Shown here piece after piece: positions 45,947-56,973 of a stretch of 64,000 bases of DNA. This DNA comes from Craterostigma plantagineum (Eukaryota; Streptophyta; Magnoliopsida; Lamiales; Linderniaceae). Numbering within the stretch: position 1 is the first letter of the stretch; each line of letters starts with the position of its first letter. A program made the position numbers and the translations under genes. The stretch spans positions 14,650,001-14,714,000 of the forward strand of contig JAPQWV010000018.1 of NCBI GenBank assembly GCA_027422505.1. The letters run 5' to 3'. The notes under the pieces were generated by a model that saw nothing but the letters and a program-made list of their open reading frames with translations, was not told where the DNA came from and made no database searches.

Positions 45947-47595
45947 ACTTAAGCTTTTGCTTGTCCTCAAGCAAATTAAAAAGCAAGAAAAGGTTATCAA
46001 GATAACGGCACGACCATTCACAATTCACCAACGCAGATGGAAAACACAAGATGGAATCGAGCAAGCAATTACGGACACTGTAACAATAATCAGCACTATT
46101 CGACACGAATTTCCTTAGCACTACTAATCGAGATCCACACCTTGCAGGGATTCACTCAAATCACTCAGTGTATAGGCTAATAAATCGGTGAATCACTCAA
46201 TTCATGCAATAATCTAGTCTATACCATATGCTTGCAAGTCAATCACACGTTTACTACTTAAAGCAGTTAGCATGAATCAGAAGGTCTTTTTCGGGTTAAA
46301 TGGGTTCAGATAGTAATGAGGTGGTAGTGGGATCACATATGAGTAGCAGTCGTGTCGGTCTTCATGTCATTGTCTAAAGCGCGCCAAGAATTAGCCTTTT
46401 TAGTTACGCCGTCTTCATATTCCTCTTATTTCTGCTGCGCTCCACTAAGCCTTTCTTCTCCCAAGTCTCGAAATGAAAGATGATGTGGAATTCACGAGAC
46501 TGGAAGATTATCGAAGGAAAGGTTCTTTCTTTCTTTTCGCAACAGTTCATCCTCTTCTTGCTTCAGTTTCCCAGCAGCCACACAATTTCTCTCTTTTTTT
46601 TTTTTTTTTCACTCTTCTTCTTTTCTTTTCTTTTTTTTTTATATTGAGGCGTTCTCCACTGCTTTCGGCGTTGTCTCGGAGTTGTCGGGTCATCCGACTC
46701 GCTTTTCGACTTTGACATTCAACCTTCACTTCCTGCTTAACTCGGGTTCAGATGATCTCTGGAGGCTTATTTAGGTCAGAGGGTTATGATATATGAGGTT
46801 TTTAAGAAATAAAAAGGCTTAGGCACAAAGTGGTTAACTACGGTGATCAGTCGTGGTTGGGAACTTTGGCCGTGGACTTTCCTAATGCCTTCGTCATATT
46901 CATACAAAACATACTATAAGCAATTTCAATGCGTATCAAACAAGCAAGTTCTAGCGAGACGTAAATTATGCACTACTCACACAACCAAGAAAAATGAGCA
47001 AAAGCTCGTCAGCTCAAACTCTCACAACGGAACATGGGTTATGTGTGTGAATCTCTCAAAGTAACACTATATCTATTCATGCTAAAAAGATTAAATCACT
47101 GATGCGTGTCTTTATCGCTCACTAGACTCCCTAATATGCAATCCACATTGAGATGAACGCAAACAATCATGCCAGACTTTTATAGATTTAATAACCACAG
47201 CACCTAAAAAAAAAAATTTTCACGTAACTTTTCAACAAAATTCCCAACACAATTCCCCCTCCCCACACTTAAGATTCACGTTGTCCTCAACGTGTAAAAT
47301 AAATACAGGAAGGTAAAAGAAATTGAAAAGAACGTGACTCCCCTGAAAAATTGGCGTGGCCCTGCCTCCATCAATTGATATAGTTTGAATATGATTGCTT
47401 CACTGATTGTGAAAATTTTGGGTTGTAGTGGCGTAAATTGTGACACGTTTCCTGAAAACACTGAAAAGAAAATTAAACGCACGATGGAAATAAGAAGTAA
47501 ACAGCAAAACGAGTCATAATCATCAAAAGTGTCTGGATGACTAGACCAAACACACAAAGTGTTTTACAAAAGAAAAATCCCAACTGCAGTTGGAA
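45947..47595 (-). other. Athila 3' untranslated region with a second PPT-like block
   Basis: Non-coding. At 47257-47292 the arrangement GAGGACAA...CTTAAGTGTGGGGAGGGGG recurs on the minus strand, duplicating the true PPT block. A long pyrimidine run (46589-46640) lies between. Confidence 0.6.
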
Positions 47596-48912
47596 CTAAG
47601 GTGGTGGTGGTGGTGAGGGTTGCCGAGGGCGAAGGAATGCCAGTGACTCCTGCGATCGCCTGACCGCGTCGTCCATGGCTTTAAGGGCCTGCTCATAGCG
47701 CTGTTGCTCCTCGCGGTAGCGTCGGTGAGCTTCCTCGTTTCGACGCTCATACTCTTCCTGGCGCCGTCGTGTCTCCTCATCGCGTCGAATGGCATCCTCG
47801 TTGTAGCGTAGCATTTCTTGGCGCAATGATTGAAAGTCGGCGACTGACGCGTAATGACCGACACCTGATGACTCGCCCTCGTGAAAGCCGGAGGAATGGG
47901 AAGGTCCGGCAGTGTCTGAGTGAACCGGATCTGGTCCCACACCCTCAATTTGTAGTGGCTCAGGGAATTCTTCGCCCAGGTCCGTCTGCCCACGATAGAC
48001 CTCGTGCCAGACGTAAATCTTGTTTGAGCGGGACCAGTTCGGCGCTTTGATCAACATCTTCATCTTCACCATCATATCCTCGTTGACCGGATTACGCCCG
48101 CCCACAATCTCCATCTCCGGTGGATTTGCTGGCCACAGGTCAAGGCCTTTGATGACCCTAGTAATGAACGGCGCTACTGCGATCTTCCCATGGCTACGAA
48201 CGTCTGCTTGGGCCGCGAAGGCGTGCTTCAGGGCCATTCCTAGGTGCACGTGTTCCCCGCGCTGCATCTTGAGTAAATAGAAGAGGTCGCGGAGGCCTAT
48301 CGCGCCGTGTGAATCGCCCCTAGGTGTGAGCGAAGTCGTCAGGAGCCGGTGGATATATCGCAGGCCGGGGCTCCTGAGCGACGAGGCCTTCGACGTTTTG
48401 ACGCTGAAGGGGGGCTCGCCGGGTCTCGTAATCTCTGCCCAACCGGCCTGTCGGACATCCGGGTTTTCCAGATAATTCTTGTAGTATAAGTCTTGTAGTC
48501 CTTGATGCCCGTAAGGTAGCTCTGGTGTTCCCATTGCACGGCAGAAATCTTTAATAGTAACCACCTCCTCCGTGTTAAACGCCCGGAACGTGATCTTGTT
48601 CCGGCCAAATTCTTCGTGGGCGAAGGTGGACAGGAACTCCAGTGTCAGCTCTTTATATCCCGGCTCGTCGATGTGGAAGAATTCTAGCCACCCACTGAGG
48701 GACGCGTAGCCAGCCACTTGCTGGTCGATGTGATATTTTTCCAGCGTGTCGTGGTCAATCTGATCAGTCAGAATGAATTCCGTGCTCTTTAGCCTGTTGT
48801 AACGGGCCTGGTGCGTCTCGTCGTCAAACTGCCCCATAGACTCTAGTAGCGACGGCATGTTTTGGCCTCGACGTGGACGACTCGATGAGCCAGATGCGCG
48901 GCTTCGACCCAT
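47596..48912 (-). CDS. Athila 3' ORF (ORF-1/putative plant transposon protein type)
   Basis: 438 codons from the ATG at 48912 (MGRSRASGSSSRPRRGQNMP). I prefer this start to the upstream in-frame non-ATG extension; a TTTTAG|GT acceptor-like site lies 5 bases before it, fitting a spliced message. A basic Ser/Arg N-terminus leads to the conserved core (GWLEFFHIDEPGYKELTLEF, LSTFAHEEF, ITFRAFNTEEV). A Glu/Arg-rich predicted coiled coil near residues 375-425 (RRQEEYERRNEEAHRR) and a Pro tail follow. Members are often called env-like, but no signal peptide or membrane segment is seen. Role is unknown; the frame is intact. Confidence 0.8.
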   Translation of the reverse strand: MGRSRASGSSSRPRRGQNMPSLLESMGQFDDETHQARYNRLKSTEFILTDQIDHDTLEKYHIDQQVAGYASLSGWLEFFHIDEPGYKELTLEFLSTFAHEEFGRNKITFRAFNTEEVVTIKDFCRAMGTPELPYGHQGLQDLYYKNYLENPDVRQAGWAEITRPGEPPFSVKTSKASSLRSPGLRYIHRLLTTSLTPRGDSHGAIGLRDLFYLLKMQRGEHVHLGMALKHAFAAQADVRSHGKIAVAPFITRVIKGLDLWPANPPEMEIVGGRNPVNEDMMVKMKMLIKAPNWSRSNKIYVWHEVYRGQTDLGEEFPEPLQIEGVGPDPVHSDTAGPSHSSGFHEGESSGVGHYASVADFQSLRQEMLRYNEDAIRRDEETRRRQEEYERRNEEAHRRYREEQQRYEQALKAMDDAVRRSQESLAFLRPRQPSPPPPP

Positions 48913-49709
48913 AGTACCTAAAAGTCCAAATGTGAGTTGGGAGAAGAATATAATCAATACAGCTCGACTCGACCAACGTAGCGACAAAATTCACAATTCC
49001 AAAGCAAGAACATATAAACATTCAAAGCGGCATTTTGTCGAACACATAATAGACGTACTAAAATACTACTTCTAATTGCAATAATTGATCAACCAAGCAC
49101 ATTCCACGGCTTCAAACGATGAAACGATGCTAATGAAATACGAACGCAACCAATTTCGTCAACAATTTTCAAAAATCCCCAAATTATTCAATTAGGGTTT
49201 ATGGTCTTCAAATTGAAAATTGACGGACGAATTGAACCAATTGAGCAAACCCATCTTGTTTATAGCATAGATTTAACTACAACGAGCAAGACACACAACA
49301 AATTGGCCTAAATTCGAAAAGCCCCAAGTTGTAAAATTAGGGTTCCTCACCCAAACACGAAATTAATCGAACAAAAACGACAAATCTGTCAATCCCAACG
49401 CGTTTAAAGCATAAAACTAGAAATGAGAAAGCAATGTAAACACAAATCTCGATCCCAATCGTCGAAACATACCTGCATTCGCAAAAAAAAATGTGATTTA
49501 GGAGATTAAAGCTCATACCTCTTTGATTTAGTTGCGTTGAAGCGGATGTAAATCGTTTTGTGCGGGGTCGTCGGAAATTCGAGCGGCTGAAATGGCCCGA
49601 GATGCGGTGATTTGGAGTGAAAGATATAGAAATTTCGATCGTTCGTTGATTTGGAAGGGAGGGAGATGAAAAGTGATGAATTGTTGTTATTAAATGGTGA
49701 AAAGCGCGA

Positions 49710-50285
49710 CAGTCACGGCCGTGAAGCGAGATCAACAAGCCGTGAAGACGGACAGTGTGCACATATCACCAAAGTCACGGCCGTGACTGATGGAGTCAAT
49801 GGCCGTGAACAAGGGCAGTGGGTTAAGCCCGTCAATGTCACGGCCGTGACTGAAGTGACATGGGCCGTGACACCCTCATTAATACTATTATTATTATTAT
49901 TATTATTTTTTTTTTTTATATATATATATTATATATTTTTTATTTACTAAATTTTTTTTTTTTATTATTACTATGATTATTATTATTATTATTATTTTTA
50001 TTTAATTTTTTTTTTTTTAATATCTATTCATTTTTTTTTTCTTCATCATTTTTTTTTATTTATTTATATATATATTTTTATTTTTATTTTTATTTTTTTT
50101 TTTTCTGTAAGTGTCACGGCCGTGAGAATTAACCTTCTAGCCGTGACTTGAGGCAATGCGCGAATGGATTTGTTGTTCAACCACTCACGGCCGTGAATTG
50201 TTACGCAAATGGCCGTGAAGCGCGGCAGTGGCCATTGTTTTCATGTCCACGGCCGTGAGTGATGAGGCTACAGGCCGTGAACTCT
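49710..50285. repeat. Internal TCACGGCCGTGA array, inverted relative to the LTR array
   Basis: Full palindromes start at 49713, 49775, 49838, 50114 and 50185, with a near-match at 50247. Each is followed by a half site GGCCGTGA. In the LTR the half site comes first and is the other half, so this array is the LTR pattern turned around. An AT microsatellite (about 49877-50105) splits it. Confidence 0.85.
49877..50105. repeat. AT-rich low-complexity block
   Basis: ATT triplets, T runs and (TA)n in the Athila spacer. Confidence 0.85.
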
Positions 50286-50518
50286 GATTTTCTCCCTCTT
50301 TTTTTTTTTTTTAACTTATTATTTAATATATATTTTAACTATGATTGACACGCAATCGACGAATTTTTTCGAGGACGATTTGCGCGAGGAAAAATCTTGT
50401 AATCGACAAGAGAAATATCACTTTCTCACGCGGCGTCAAATCTCCCAAGTCAAAAATTCGTCTGTATCATTTAATGGATTGCCGGGTATGATAATGATAT
50501 TTTTGTGCCACTTGTGCC

Positions 50519-50526
50519 TATAAATA
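50519..50526 (+). promoter_or_regulatory. TATA box of the antisense unit
   Basis: TATAAATA on the plus strand, 92 bases before the ATG at 50618 and leaving room for a start site near 50550. It lies on the strand opposite to Athila's genes. Confidence 0.5.
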
Positions 50527-50617
50527 AACATTGGTGGAACAACACAATATCATCATCTACCATAAATCTCACGTCTTTAACAATCTTATTTTCGATATTC
50601 AGAGTTAGCTAATCACT

Positions 50618-50782
50618 ATGAATTGGGGACACCAGCAAGGTCGTGAGGATGAGAGTGAGGAATATGCAAGGATTCGTCGTAATTTAGATATGGTATCACT
50701 CTACCTTGCTCTTCTTTTGGGCTTGTTTGGAGTTTTACTTGCGTTCGTGTGTTGGGTTATCACAAGGTGCACTTGTGTGTAA
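50618..50782 (+). CDS. Antisense 54-residue membrane-peptide ORF in Athila
   Basis: An ORF on the strand opposite to Athila, in the pol to 3' ORF spacer. It opens MNWGHQQGREDESEEYARIR, a polar acidic N-terminus. One hydrophobic segment follows at about residues 25-48 (MVSLYLALLLGLFG, then VLLAFVCWVI), then a short Cys tail TRCTCV. A TATA box precedes it and AATAAA follows 18 bases after the stop (50801-50806), making a compact transcription unit. The topology suggests a single-pass membrane peptide. Antisense genes are known in other Ty3-gypsy lineages (for example Grande and other Tat elements); I do not recall this one for Athila. Function unknown. Confidence 0.5.
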   Translation: MNWGHQQGREDESEEYARIRRNLDMVSLYLALLLGLFGVLLAFVCWVITRCTCV

Positions 50783-50800
50783 CCCGCCCTTATGAAGCAA

Positions 50801-50806
50801 AATAAA
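50801..50806 (+). terminator. Poly(A) signal of the antisense unit
   Basis: AATAAA after the antisense ORF; a second AATAAA lies at about 50961. The TATGAAGCAAAATAAACTAT region is partly duplicated near 50896. Confidence 0.4.
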
Positions 50807-51180
50807 CTATTGTTCTGTCTTTTATGTTATTCGCAGTTTTTGATTTGCTTTTGTGTTGGTCTTTCGCACGTTGTAATGGTATTGTAACCATCTTTTATGA
50901 AGTAAAACTATCGTTCCTATCTCGTCTCTAGACCCTGCGTTGTACCCATCTTCAATGTTTGTAATAAACTTATTATTAATTAAAATATTATTGTTATTAT
51001 TATTGTTGTTGTTTTATTTAATTTATATATATATATATATATATATAGTTTTAGATAGATTTTTTTTTTATTTTTGATTTTTTTTTTTTTTTTTTACATA
51101 AAACATAAAATAAAAATACCTGGGTTGCCTCCCAAGGAGCGCTTCTTTTAACGTCTCAGCCTGACGTCCTTCCTAGGCTC

Positions 51181-53763
51181 TTATGCTGGCTTGAAATCGA
51201 GGTATAATACCTCCTTATCACTCATATCTTCCTCGCCTCCATGATAATGCTTCAATCGATGCCCGTTCACTTTGAAAGTACCCTGCCCCATACCTGAAAT
51301 CTCAACACTACCGTATGAAAAAACACGAGTAACAGTGAATGGTCCTGACCAACGTGACCTAAGCTTACCAGGAAAAAGCCTAAGTCGAGAATTAAAGAGG
51401 AGGACTTGGTCCCCTTCTTGAAATTCTCGTCTGTGCCTAATTTTGTTATCATGGTAGGCTTTTGAACGCTCCTTATACATTCTGGCGTTATCATAAGCTG
51501 ATAAACGCCACTCGTCAAGCTCATTAATTTGGAGCTGCCGCTTTTCACCGGCTTTCCCCAAATTCATATCCAATGACTTAATTGCCCAATAGGCTTTATG
51601 TTCGATTTCTACGGGGAGGTGGCATGCCTTCCCGTAAACCAATCTATATGGTGTAGTACCTATCGGTGTCTTATACGCGGTCCTATACGCCCAAAGTGCG
51701 TCATTAAGCTTATTAGCCCACTCCTTACGGTTCCCATCTATAGTTTTCTCAAGAATACGTTTTAACTCGCGGTTCACGACTTCTACCTGACCGCTAGCCT
51801 GAGGGTGATAAGGGGTGGACAGGCTGTGCCTAACACCATAACGATCTAAGGTACGTGCAAATTGGGTGTTACAGAAATGGGTGCCTCTATCACTAATGAT
51901 GCATCTAGGTGCCCCAAATCGTGAAAACAGTGTTCGTAAAAATCGAACAACAACCCTAGCATCGTTCGTGGGTAAAGCCTGCGCCTCGGCCCACTTAGAC
52001 ACATAGTCTACAGCAACCAGAACGTACTTATTATTATACGAACTGGGAAATGGGCCCATGAAATCTATACCCCACACGTCAAAAATCTCACATACCAAAA
52101 TAAAGTTTTGGGGCATTTCATCGCGTCTCGATATATTACCTGCGCGCTGACACTGATCACAAGTGTCAACGTACCTTTGGGCGTCCTTGAATATCGTGGG
52201 CCAGTAGAATCCGCTTTCCAACACCTTCTGGGCGGTTCTGTTGGCTGCATAGTGCCCTCCAGTAGGTCCGCTATGGCAATGCCCTAGAATCTTCGTCGTC
52301 TCAGGGAGAGCAACACATCGTCGTATCATCTGGTCTGCACATCGCCTGAACAGATATGGATCTTCCCAAAAGTAATACTTCAAGTCAGAAAAGAATTTCT
52401 TCTTTTGCTGACTTGTGTATCCCTTTGGTAGAACCCTCGCAACAAGATAGTTAGCGTAATCTGCAAACCAGGGAGTGTCGTCACTTACCACCTGTATCGC
52501 GTAAAGATGCTCGTCTGGGAACCTATCTTGTATCGGCCTTCCGTCCTTGTGGTATATTTCGGACTCCTCCAGTCGAGAGAGGTGATCCGCCGCTAGGTTC
52601 TCCGCACCTTTCTTATCCCGAATCTCAATATCGAACTCTTGCAGTAGTAGGATCCATCTGATCAGCCGTGGCTTGGCGTCGGGCTTTGCTAACAAGTACT
52701 TAAGAGCAGAATGATCAGTAAAAACAATAACTTTGGATAGGATAAGATATGACCTGAACTTGTCGAAAGCAAACACGACGGCCAACAGCTCCTTTTCGGT
52801 GGTCGTGTAATTGGCTTGGGCTGTATCCAGCGTTTTACTCGCGTAATATATCGGCCTGAAATGGTTGTCCTTACGCTGCCCTAGCACGGCCCCAACTGCA
52901 TAGTCACTAGCATCGCACATTAATTCAAAGGGCAGCCCCCAGTCAGGGGCGACCATAATAGGTGCTGTGATAAGTCGCTCTTTCAGTAAATTAAACGCAT
53001 GCAAGCACTCATTATTAAAGTCAAATGGAGCATCTTTTTCGAGTAGTCTAGTCATAGGTCGTGCAATTTTAGAAAAATCCTTAATAAATCGACGATAAAA
53101 ACCAGCATGACCTAGAAAACTCCTAATTGACTTCACATTCGAGGGAACGGGTAACTTTTCTATAGTTTCTAACTTAGCTCGGTCCACTTCGATTCCTTTA
53201 GAGGAAATCTTATGACCGAGAACTATACCCTCTCGAACCATGAAGTGACACTTTTCCCAATTAAGTGCCAAGTTAGTTTCCTCGCATCGTGTGAGTACGA
53301 GTTTCAGATTTGACAAACATGCATCAAATGAGGAACCGAACACAGAAAAGTCGTCCATAAATACCTCCATTACCTCACCTACCAGTTCGTCGAATATGGC
53401 CATCATGCATCGCTGGAAGGTGGCTGGGGCATTGCATAAGCCAAATGGCATCCTTCGGTATGCGAACGTTCCGAACGGGCACGTAAACGTCGTCTTTTCC
53501 TGGTCCTCGGGTGCTATGGGGATCTGCAGATAACCTGACAAACCATCAAGGAAACAATAAAATGAATGACCGGCGAGTTTTTCTAACATCTGATCAATAA
53601 ACGGTAAAGGAAAATGATCCTTTCTCGTCGCATCGTTCAACTTTCTGTAGTCAATGCAGACGCGCCATCCAGTCACCGTCCTCGTCGGAATCAGCTCGTT
53701 CTTGTCATTGGTGACGACCGTCATGCCTCCCTTTTTGGGACTACTTGGACCGGGCTGACCCAT
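51181..53763 (-). CDS. Athila pol: RT-RNase H-integrase
   Basis: 860 open codons, the -1 frame relative to gag. [54 protein letters not shown] (catalytic Asp137, Asp138 in this frame). RNase [40 protein letters not shown]. Integrase: zinc [12 protein letters not shown] ... CDQCQRAG; core [30 protein letters not shown] (D, D, E). C-terminal barrel-like region ends YLDFKPA; no chromodomain, as expected for Athila. The true protein should join gag upstream; residues 1-9 of this frame are read-in. All catalytic residues are kept, so activity is plausible once the frame is joined. Confidence 0.92.
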   Translation of the reverse strand: MGQPGPSSPKKGGMTVVTNDKNELIPTRTVTGWRVCIDYRKLNDATRKDHFPLPFIDQMLEKLAGHSFYCFLDGLSGYLQIPIAPEDQEKTTFTCPFGTFAYRRMPFGLCNAPATFQRCMMAIFDELVGEVMEVFMDDFSVFGSSFDACLSNLKLVLTRCEETNLALNWEKCHFMVREGIVLGHKISSKGIEVDRAKLETIEKLPVPSNVKSIRSFLGHAGFYRRFIKDFSKIARPMTRLLEKDAPFDFNNECLHAFNLLKERLITAPIMVAPDWGLPFELMCDASDYAVGAVLGQRKDNHFRPIYYASKTLDTAQANYTTTEKELLAVVFAFDKFRSYLILSKVIVFTDHSALKYLLAKPDAKPRLIRWILLLQEFDIEIRDKKGAENLAADHLSRLEESEIYHKDGRPIQDRFPDEHLYAIQVVSDDTPWFADYANYLVARVLPKGYTSQQKKKFFSDLKYYFWEDPYLFRRCADQMIRRCVALPETTKILGHCHSGPTGGHYAANRTAQKVLESGFYWPTIFKDAQRYVDTCDQCQRAGNISRRDEMPQNFILVCEIFDVWGIDFMGPFPSSYNNKYVLVAVDYVSKWAEAQALPTNDARVVVRFLRTLFSRFGAPRCIISDRGTHFCNTQFARTLDRYGVRHSLSTPYHPQASGQVEVVNRELKRILEKTIDGNRKEWANKLNDALWAYRTAYKTPIGTTPYRLVYGKACHLPVEIEHKAYWAIKSLDMNLGKAGEKRQLQINELDEWRLSAYDNARMYKERSKAYHDNKIRHRREFQEGDQVLLFNSRLRLFPGKLRSRWSGPFTVTRVFSYGSVEISGMGQGTFKVNGHRLKHYHGGEEDMSDKEVLYLDFKPA

Positions 53764-56700
53764 GCGCTGTCTGAAATGGGATAGATCATCCCTGCGTCTA
53801 GCAGTTTGATCACTTCCTTCTTTACCACGTCCTTCATATTGGGGTTGAGCCGCCTTTGGCGTTGAGCGACCGGCTTAAAATCATCCTCCATGAGGATCTT
53901 ATGCGTGCAGTAGCTCGGGCTGATACCCCTTATGTCGGATATCTTCCACGCCAAGGCCTTCTTGTGCACTTTCAAAACATCCAAGAGCTGACCCTTCTGT
54001 CCGTCGTCTAGGCTCGACGAGATGATGACTGGTAGCCCTCCATTGCTGCTAAGGAACGCGTACTCGAGGTGGTCGGGCAGCGGCTTCAACTCTAGGACCG
54101 GTGGTTCCTCGACCGAGCTCTTTTCCTTGTCCTCTTCGCTGCTCTCGTCGATGGCTATGATAGGCTCGTCGACCTCCTCCCCACACTCGTCGATTGCCAT
54201 AAGTGTATGCATGTCCTGTTCGCCGACCTGTGACAGACCTTGCACGGAAAAGAGAAAGTCGTGCTCAAACACGTCTAAGAAATAGCATTTATCATCTTGT
54301 TCGCCGCTCTTTTTCATCGAGTCGGCCATATTAAAAGTAACTTTCTCGCCGTCTACTGTCAAGGTTAAAGTACCATTCCTAACGTCTATCATGGTTTCTC
54401 CTGTGGCTAAGAACGGTCTGCCTAATATCAACGGGACATTATCATCCTCCTCCATGTCCAAAATAACGAAATCAGCAGGAATTACGAACTTATCCACTTT
54501 AACTAAAACGTCCTCGATAACACCTCGAGGATACTTCAACGATCTATCGGCTAACTGCAAGCTCATCCTAGTGGGTCGTGGCTCACCTAATCCTAAGCGC
54601 TTAAACATTGAATATGGCATTAAATTAATGCTAGCACCTAAGTCAGCTAACGCACGCTCAACAACTAAGTCTCCTATAAGACAGGGAATAGTAAAACTCC
54701 CTGGGTCCTTAAGCTTCTTAGGGATCTTGCTTTGGAGTATCGCCGAGCACTCTCCTCGCAGACATACAGTGGAGACGTGTTCGAGCTTCCTTCTGTTCGT
54801 CAGTAAGTCCTTCAAGAATTTGGCGAAGCTGGGCATCTGCGTAATAGCTTCAACAAAAGGTAAGTTAATATGTAATTCCTTACACATACCCATAAATTTA
54901 CCAAATTGTGCCTCGTCTTTGTCCTTCTTTAGTCGGGCCGGGTAAGGAATTTTTGGCTGGTATGGCTTCACCGGTGGTCGCTCAATCTCCTTTGCCTTTT
55001 CTTTTTGAGGCTCGACCTTTTCCTTTTCAGCTTCAGCATTTTCCTTCTCAGCTTCGGCTTTCTCAGCATTGTCGCCTTTGCCTACTTCCACTTCTGGCTC
55101 GTCGTGGACCTCGACCTCAGCTTTATCATTTGATTTCTTCTTGGGAAGTACCTCTTGCAACTCTCTTCCGTTTCTCAGGGTGACCGCCTTGCAATACTCC
55201 TTAGGATTTGGTTCGGTATAACTTGGGAGTGATCCCTGAGTTCGCTCAGCCAACTGCTTCGCCATCTGGCCCACTTGTTGCTCCAATTTCTTGATAGAGG
55301 CGTCTGTGTTCTGGGCACGTACTTCTATGTACTCCTCCATCTTATTCATTCGACTCTCATGGGCTTGAGTGGTGTTGCTGAAATTTGTGAGGAGCGTCTT
55401 CATCATGTCCTTCATCTCCCTCATGTCATCAGATCCTCCTGCGGGTGCGTTTTGGTACTGTCGTGGCGGCCCGTTTTGGAATCCGGACGGTCTGGGCTGA
55501 AATCCTGGCGGTCCTTGGCCCTGATGGTTCTGATTTCCGTATGCCAAGTTTGGATGTGTCCGAGGCTGGAAACTTCGCTGGCCACCTTGGTAATTGCCCA
55601 TATAGTCTACGTGCTCCAGCGACTGCCCAAGTTGGCATTCCGACGTCTCATGGGCTGCTCCACAAATCCCGCACAAGGGTATGTATGGCGTATGCTGCGT
55701 CGGTGCGGTGGTCGCCACGGCGTTCACGGGCTGTGTCTGCCCGGATTTCGGTAGGAGTGCGCCGATAACGGTCTGCAACTGAGAGTTTGTTGCAGCAATT
55801 TGTTGCTGGAGCGCTTCGAATTTGGCATTCGTGGCCGTCTCCTCGCTAACTCCGAACACGCCTGGCGTCTTGATCCTCGTGTTACCCCTCATGAAGCTAT
55901 TCCTTGAGTAGTCTTCGATTAAATTCCAGGCGTCTGTGGCATTGAGCTTCACGAGCCCTCCTCCTGCGGCTCCATCTAGCATATGAACTGTTTGATCATT
56001 GAGGCCCTCGTGAAATCGGTTGATCTGGGCTGCCTTCGACATCCCGTGCTGCGGGCACCTCTTCAGTAGCGCCTTGTATCGCTCCCACACCTCGTAAAGA
56101 TTCTCCGAATCCTTCTGATGAAACAGAGATATTTCCGTCTTCAGTCGCAAGACTTTCGTCAATGGGAAATAATGGCCGATAAATGCTGCTCGTAGCTCTT
56201 CCCAAGTAGTGATTGATCTGGGCGGTAGCATCTCCAACCAGTCCTTCGCCCTGTACTTGAGTGAAAATGGAAACAACATTAGCTTAATCGCGTCACTCGG
56301 GACCCCATTGATCTTGATGGTGTCTGTTACTGTCAGGAATGCCTTCAGGTGAGAGTACGGATCATCATCAGGGTTCCCCTCAAATTGAGCCGTCTGAAAT
56401 ATCATCTGAAGCCAAGCATGCTTCAGCTCGAAATTATTATTCTCGATCGGTGGAATAACGATTGCCGATTCAGTTCCGCCGAGGGAGGCGCTCTTGAGTA
56501 GGTCCTGTAGGGATTGTTCCTCTTCTTGGTCCTGGTGGACCGGTACTCTGCGTTCAGCCATATCGATTTCTGTCTCTCGATTGTCTTTGGACGTCTCTGT
56601 TCGAGAATTGTCTGCCGACTCCTGAGAGTTGTCCTCCGAGTAGCTAACCAGCGCTTCCTGATAATTACTAGCCGTACCTTCTGAATTGTATCTGAGCTGC

Positions 56701-56768
56701 CTTCGTAACTTTCGCTCGAAATCTGGATCTTCCTCAACAATGGGACCTGAAGGGTGGCTTCGGGTCAT
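53721..56768 (-). CDS. Athila gag-protease
   Basis: 1,015 codons from ATG 56768 ([20 protein letters not shown]). Capsid core [32 protein letters not shown], near residues 130-200. A zinc-knuckle variant [13 protein letters not shown] lies near residue 365. A Glu/Lys-rich charged linker follows. Protease [11 protein letters not shown] lies near residue 708, then [10 protein letters not shown]. The frame then enters the start of RT and ends at 53721 after VQVVPK. In related elements gag and pol form one frame; here an A-run is one base short. Confidence 0.92.
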   Translation of the reverse strand: MTRSHPSGPIVEEDPDFERKLRRQLRYNSEGTASNYQEALVSYSEDNSQESADNSRTETSKDNRETEIDMAERRVPVHQDQEEEQSLQDLLKSASLGGTESAIVIPPIENNNFELKHAWLQMIFQTAQFEGNPDDDPYSHLKAFLTVTDTIKINGVPSDAIKLMLFPFSLKYRAKDWLEMLPPRSITTWEELRAAFIGHYFPLTKVLRLKTEISLFHQKDSENLYEVWERYKALLKRCPQHGMSKAAQINRFHEGLNDQTVHMLDGAAGGGLVKLNATDAWNLIEDYSRNSFMRGNTRIKTPGVFGVSEETATNAKFEALQQQIAATNSQLQTVIGALLPKSGQTQPVNAVATTAPTQHTPYIPLCGICGAAHETSECQLGQSLEHVDYMGNYQGGQRSFQPRTHPNLAYGNQNHQGQGPPGFQPRPSGFQNGPPRQYQNAPAGGSDDMREMKDMMKTLLTNFSNTTQAHESRMNKMEEYIEVRAQNTDASIKKLEQQVGQMAKQLAERTQGSLPSYTEPNPKEYCKAVTLRNGRELQEVLPKKKSNDKAEVEVHDEPEVEVGKGDNAEKAEAEKENAEAEKEKVEPQKEKAKEIERPPVKPYQPKIPYPARLKKDKDEAQFGKFMGMCKELHINLPFVEAITQMPSFAKFLKDLLTNRRKLEHVSTVCLRGECSAILQSKIPKKLKDPGSFTIPCLIGDLVVERALADLGASINLMPYSMFKRLGLGEPRPTRMSLQLADRSLKYPRGVIEDVLVKVDKFVIPADFVILDMEEDDNVPLILGRPFLATGETMIDVRNGTLTLTVDGEKVTFNMADSMKKSGEQDDKCYFLDVFEHDFLFSVQGLSQVGEQDMHTLMAIDECGEEVDEPIIAIDESSEEDKEKSSVEEPPVLELKPLPDHLEYAFLSSNGGLPVIISSSLDDGQKGQLLDVLKVHKKALAWKISDIRGISPSYCTHKILMEDDFKPVAQRQRRLNPNMKDVVKKEVIKLLDAGMIYPISDSAWVSPVQVVPKREA

Positions 56769-56949
56769 CCACTATCAAACAGTACCTTCAATGAGCGAAA
56801 CTGAAAATTAGCGAAGATCTAGATAAATATGTTGAAAAGGTGACGGACTAATAATGTAGGAAACAAATAACGCAATTAACGAAAAATTGAGAAAATGTAA
56901 AATAAAATGGCTAAATTACCGAACTACGGTGTTCCTAATATCAATCTAC

Positions 56950-56967
56950 TCCCCGGCAACGGCGCCA
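56950..56967 (-). promoter_or_regulatory. Athila primer-binding site (tRNA-Asp type)
   Basis: Minus strand TGGCGCCGTTGCCGGGGA, a few bases inside the 5' LTR; the site typical of Athila/Tat elements. Confidence 0.9.
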
Positions 56968-56973
56968 AAAACT

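Noticed and set aside
48913..48987. N-terminal extension of the Athila 3' ORF
   Set aside because: Starts at TTG, not ATG, and spans a likely splice acceptor; the ATG at 48912 gives the expected basic N-terminus.
50341..50523. 60-codon plus-strand ORF upstream of the antisense unit
   Set aside because: Ends over the TATA box, no hydrophobic or conserved feature; probably promoter-region noise.
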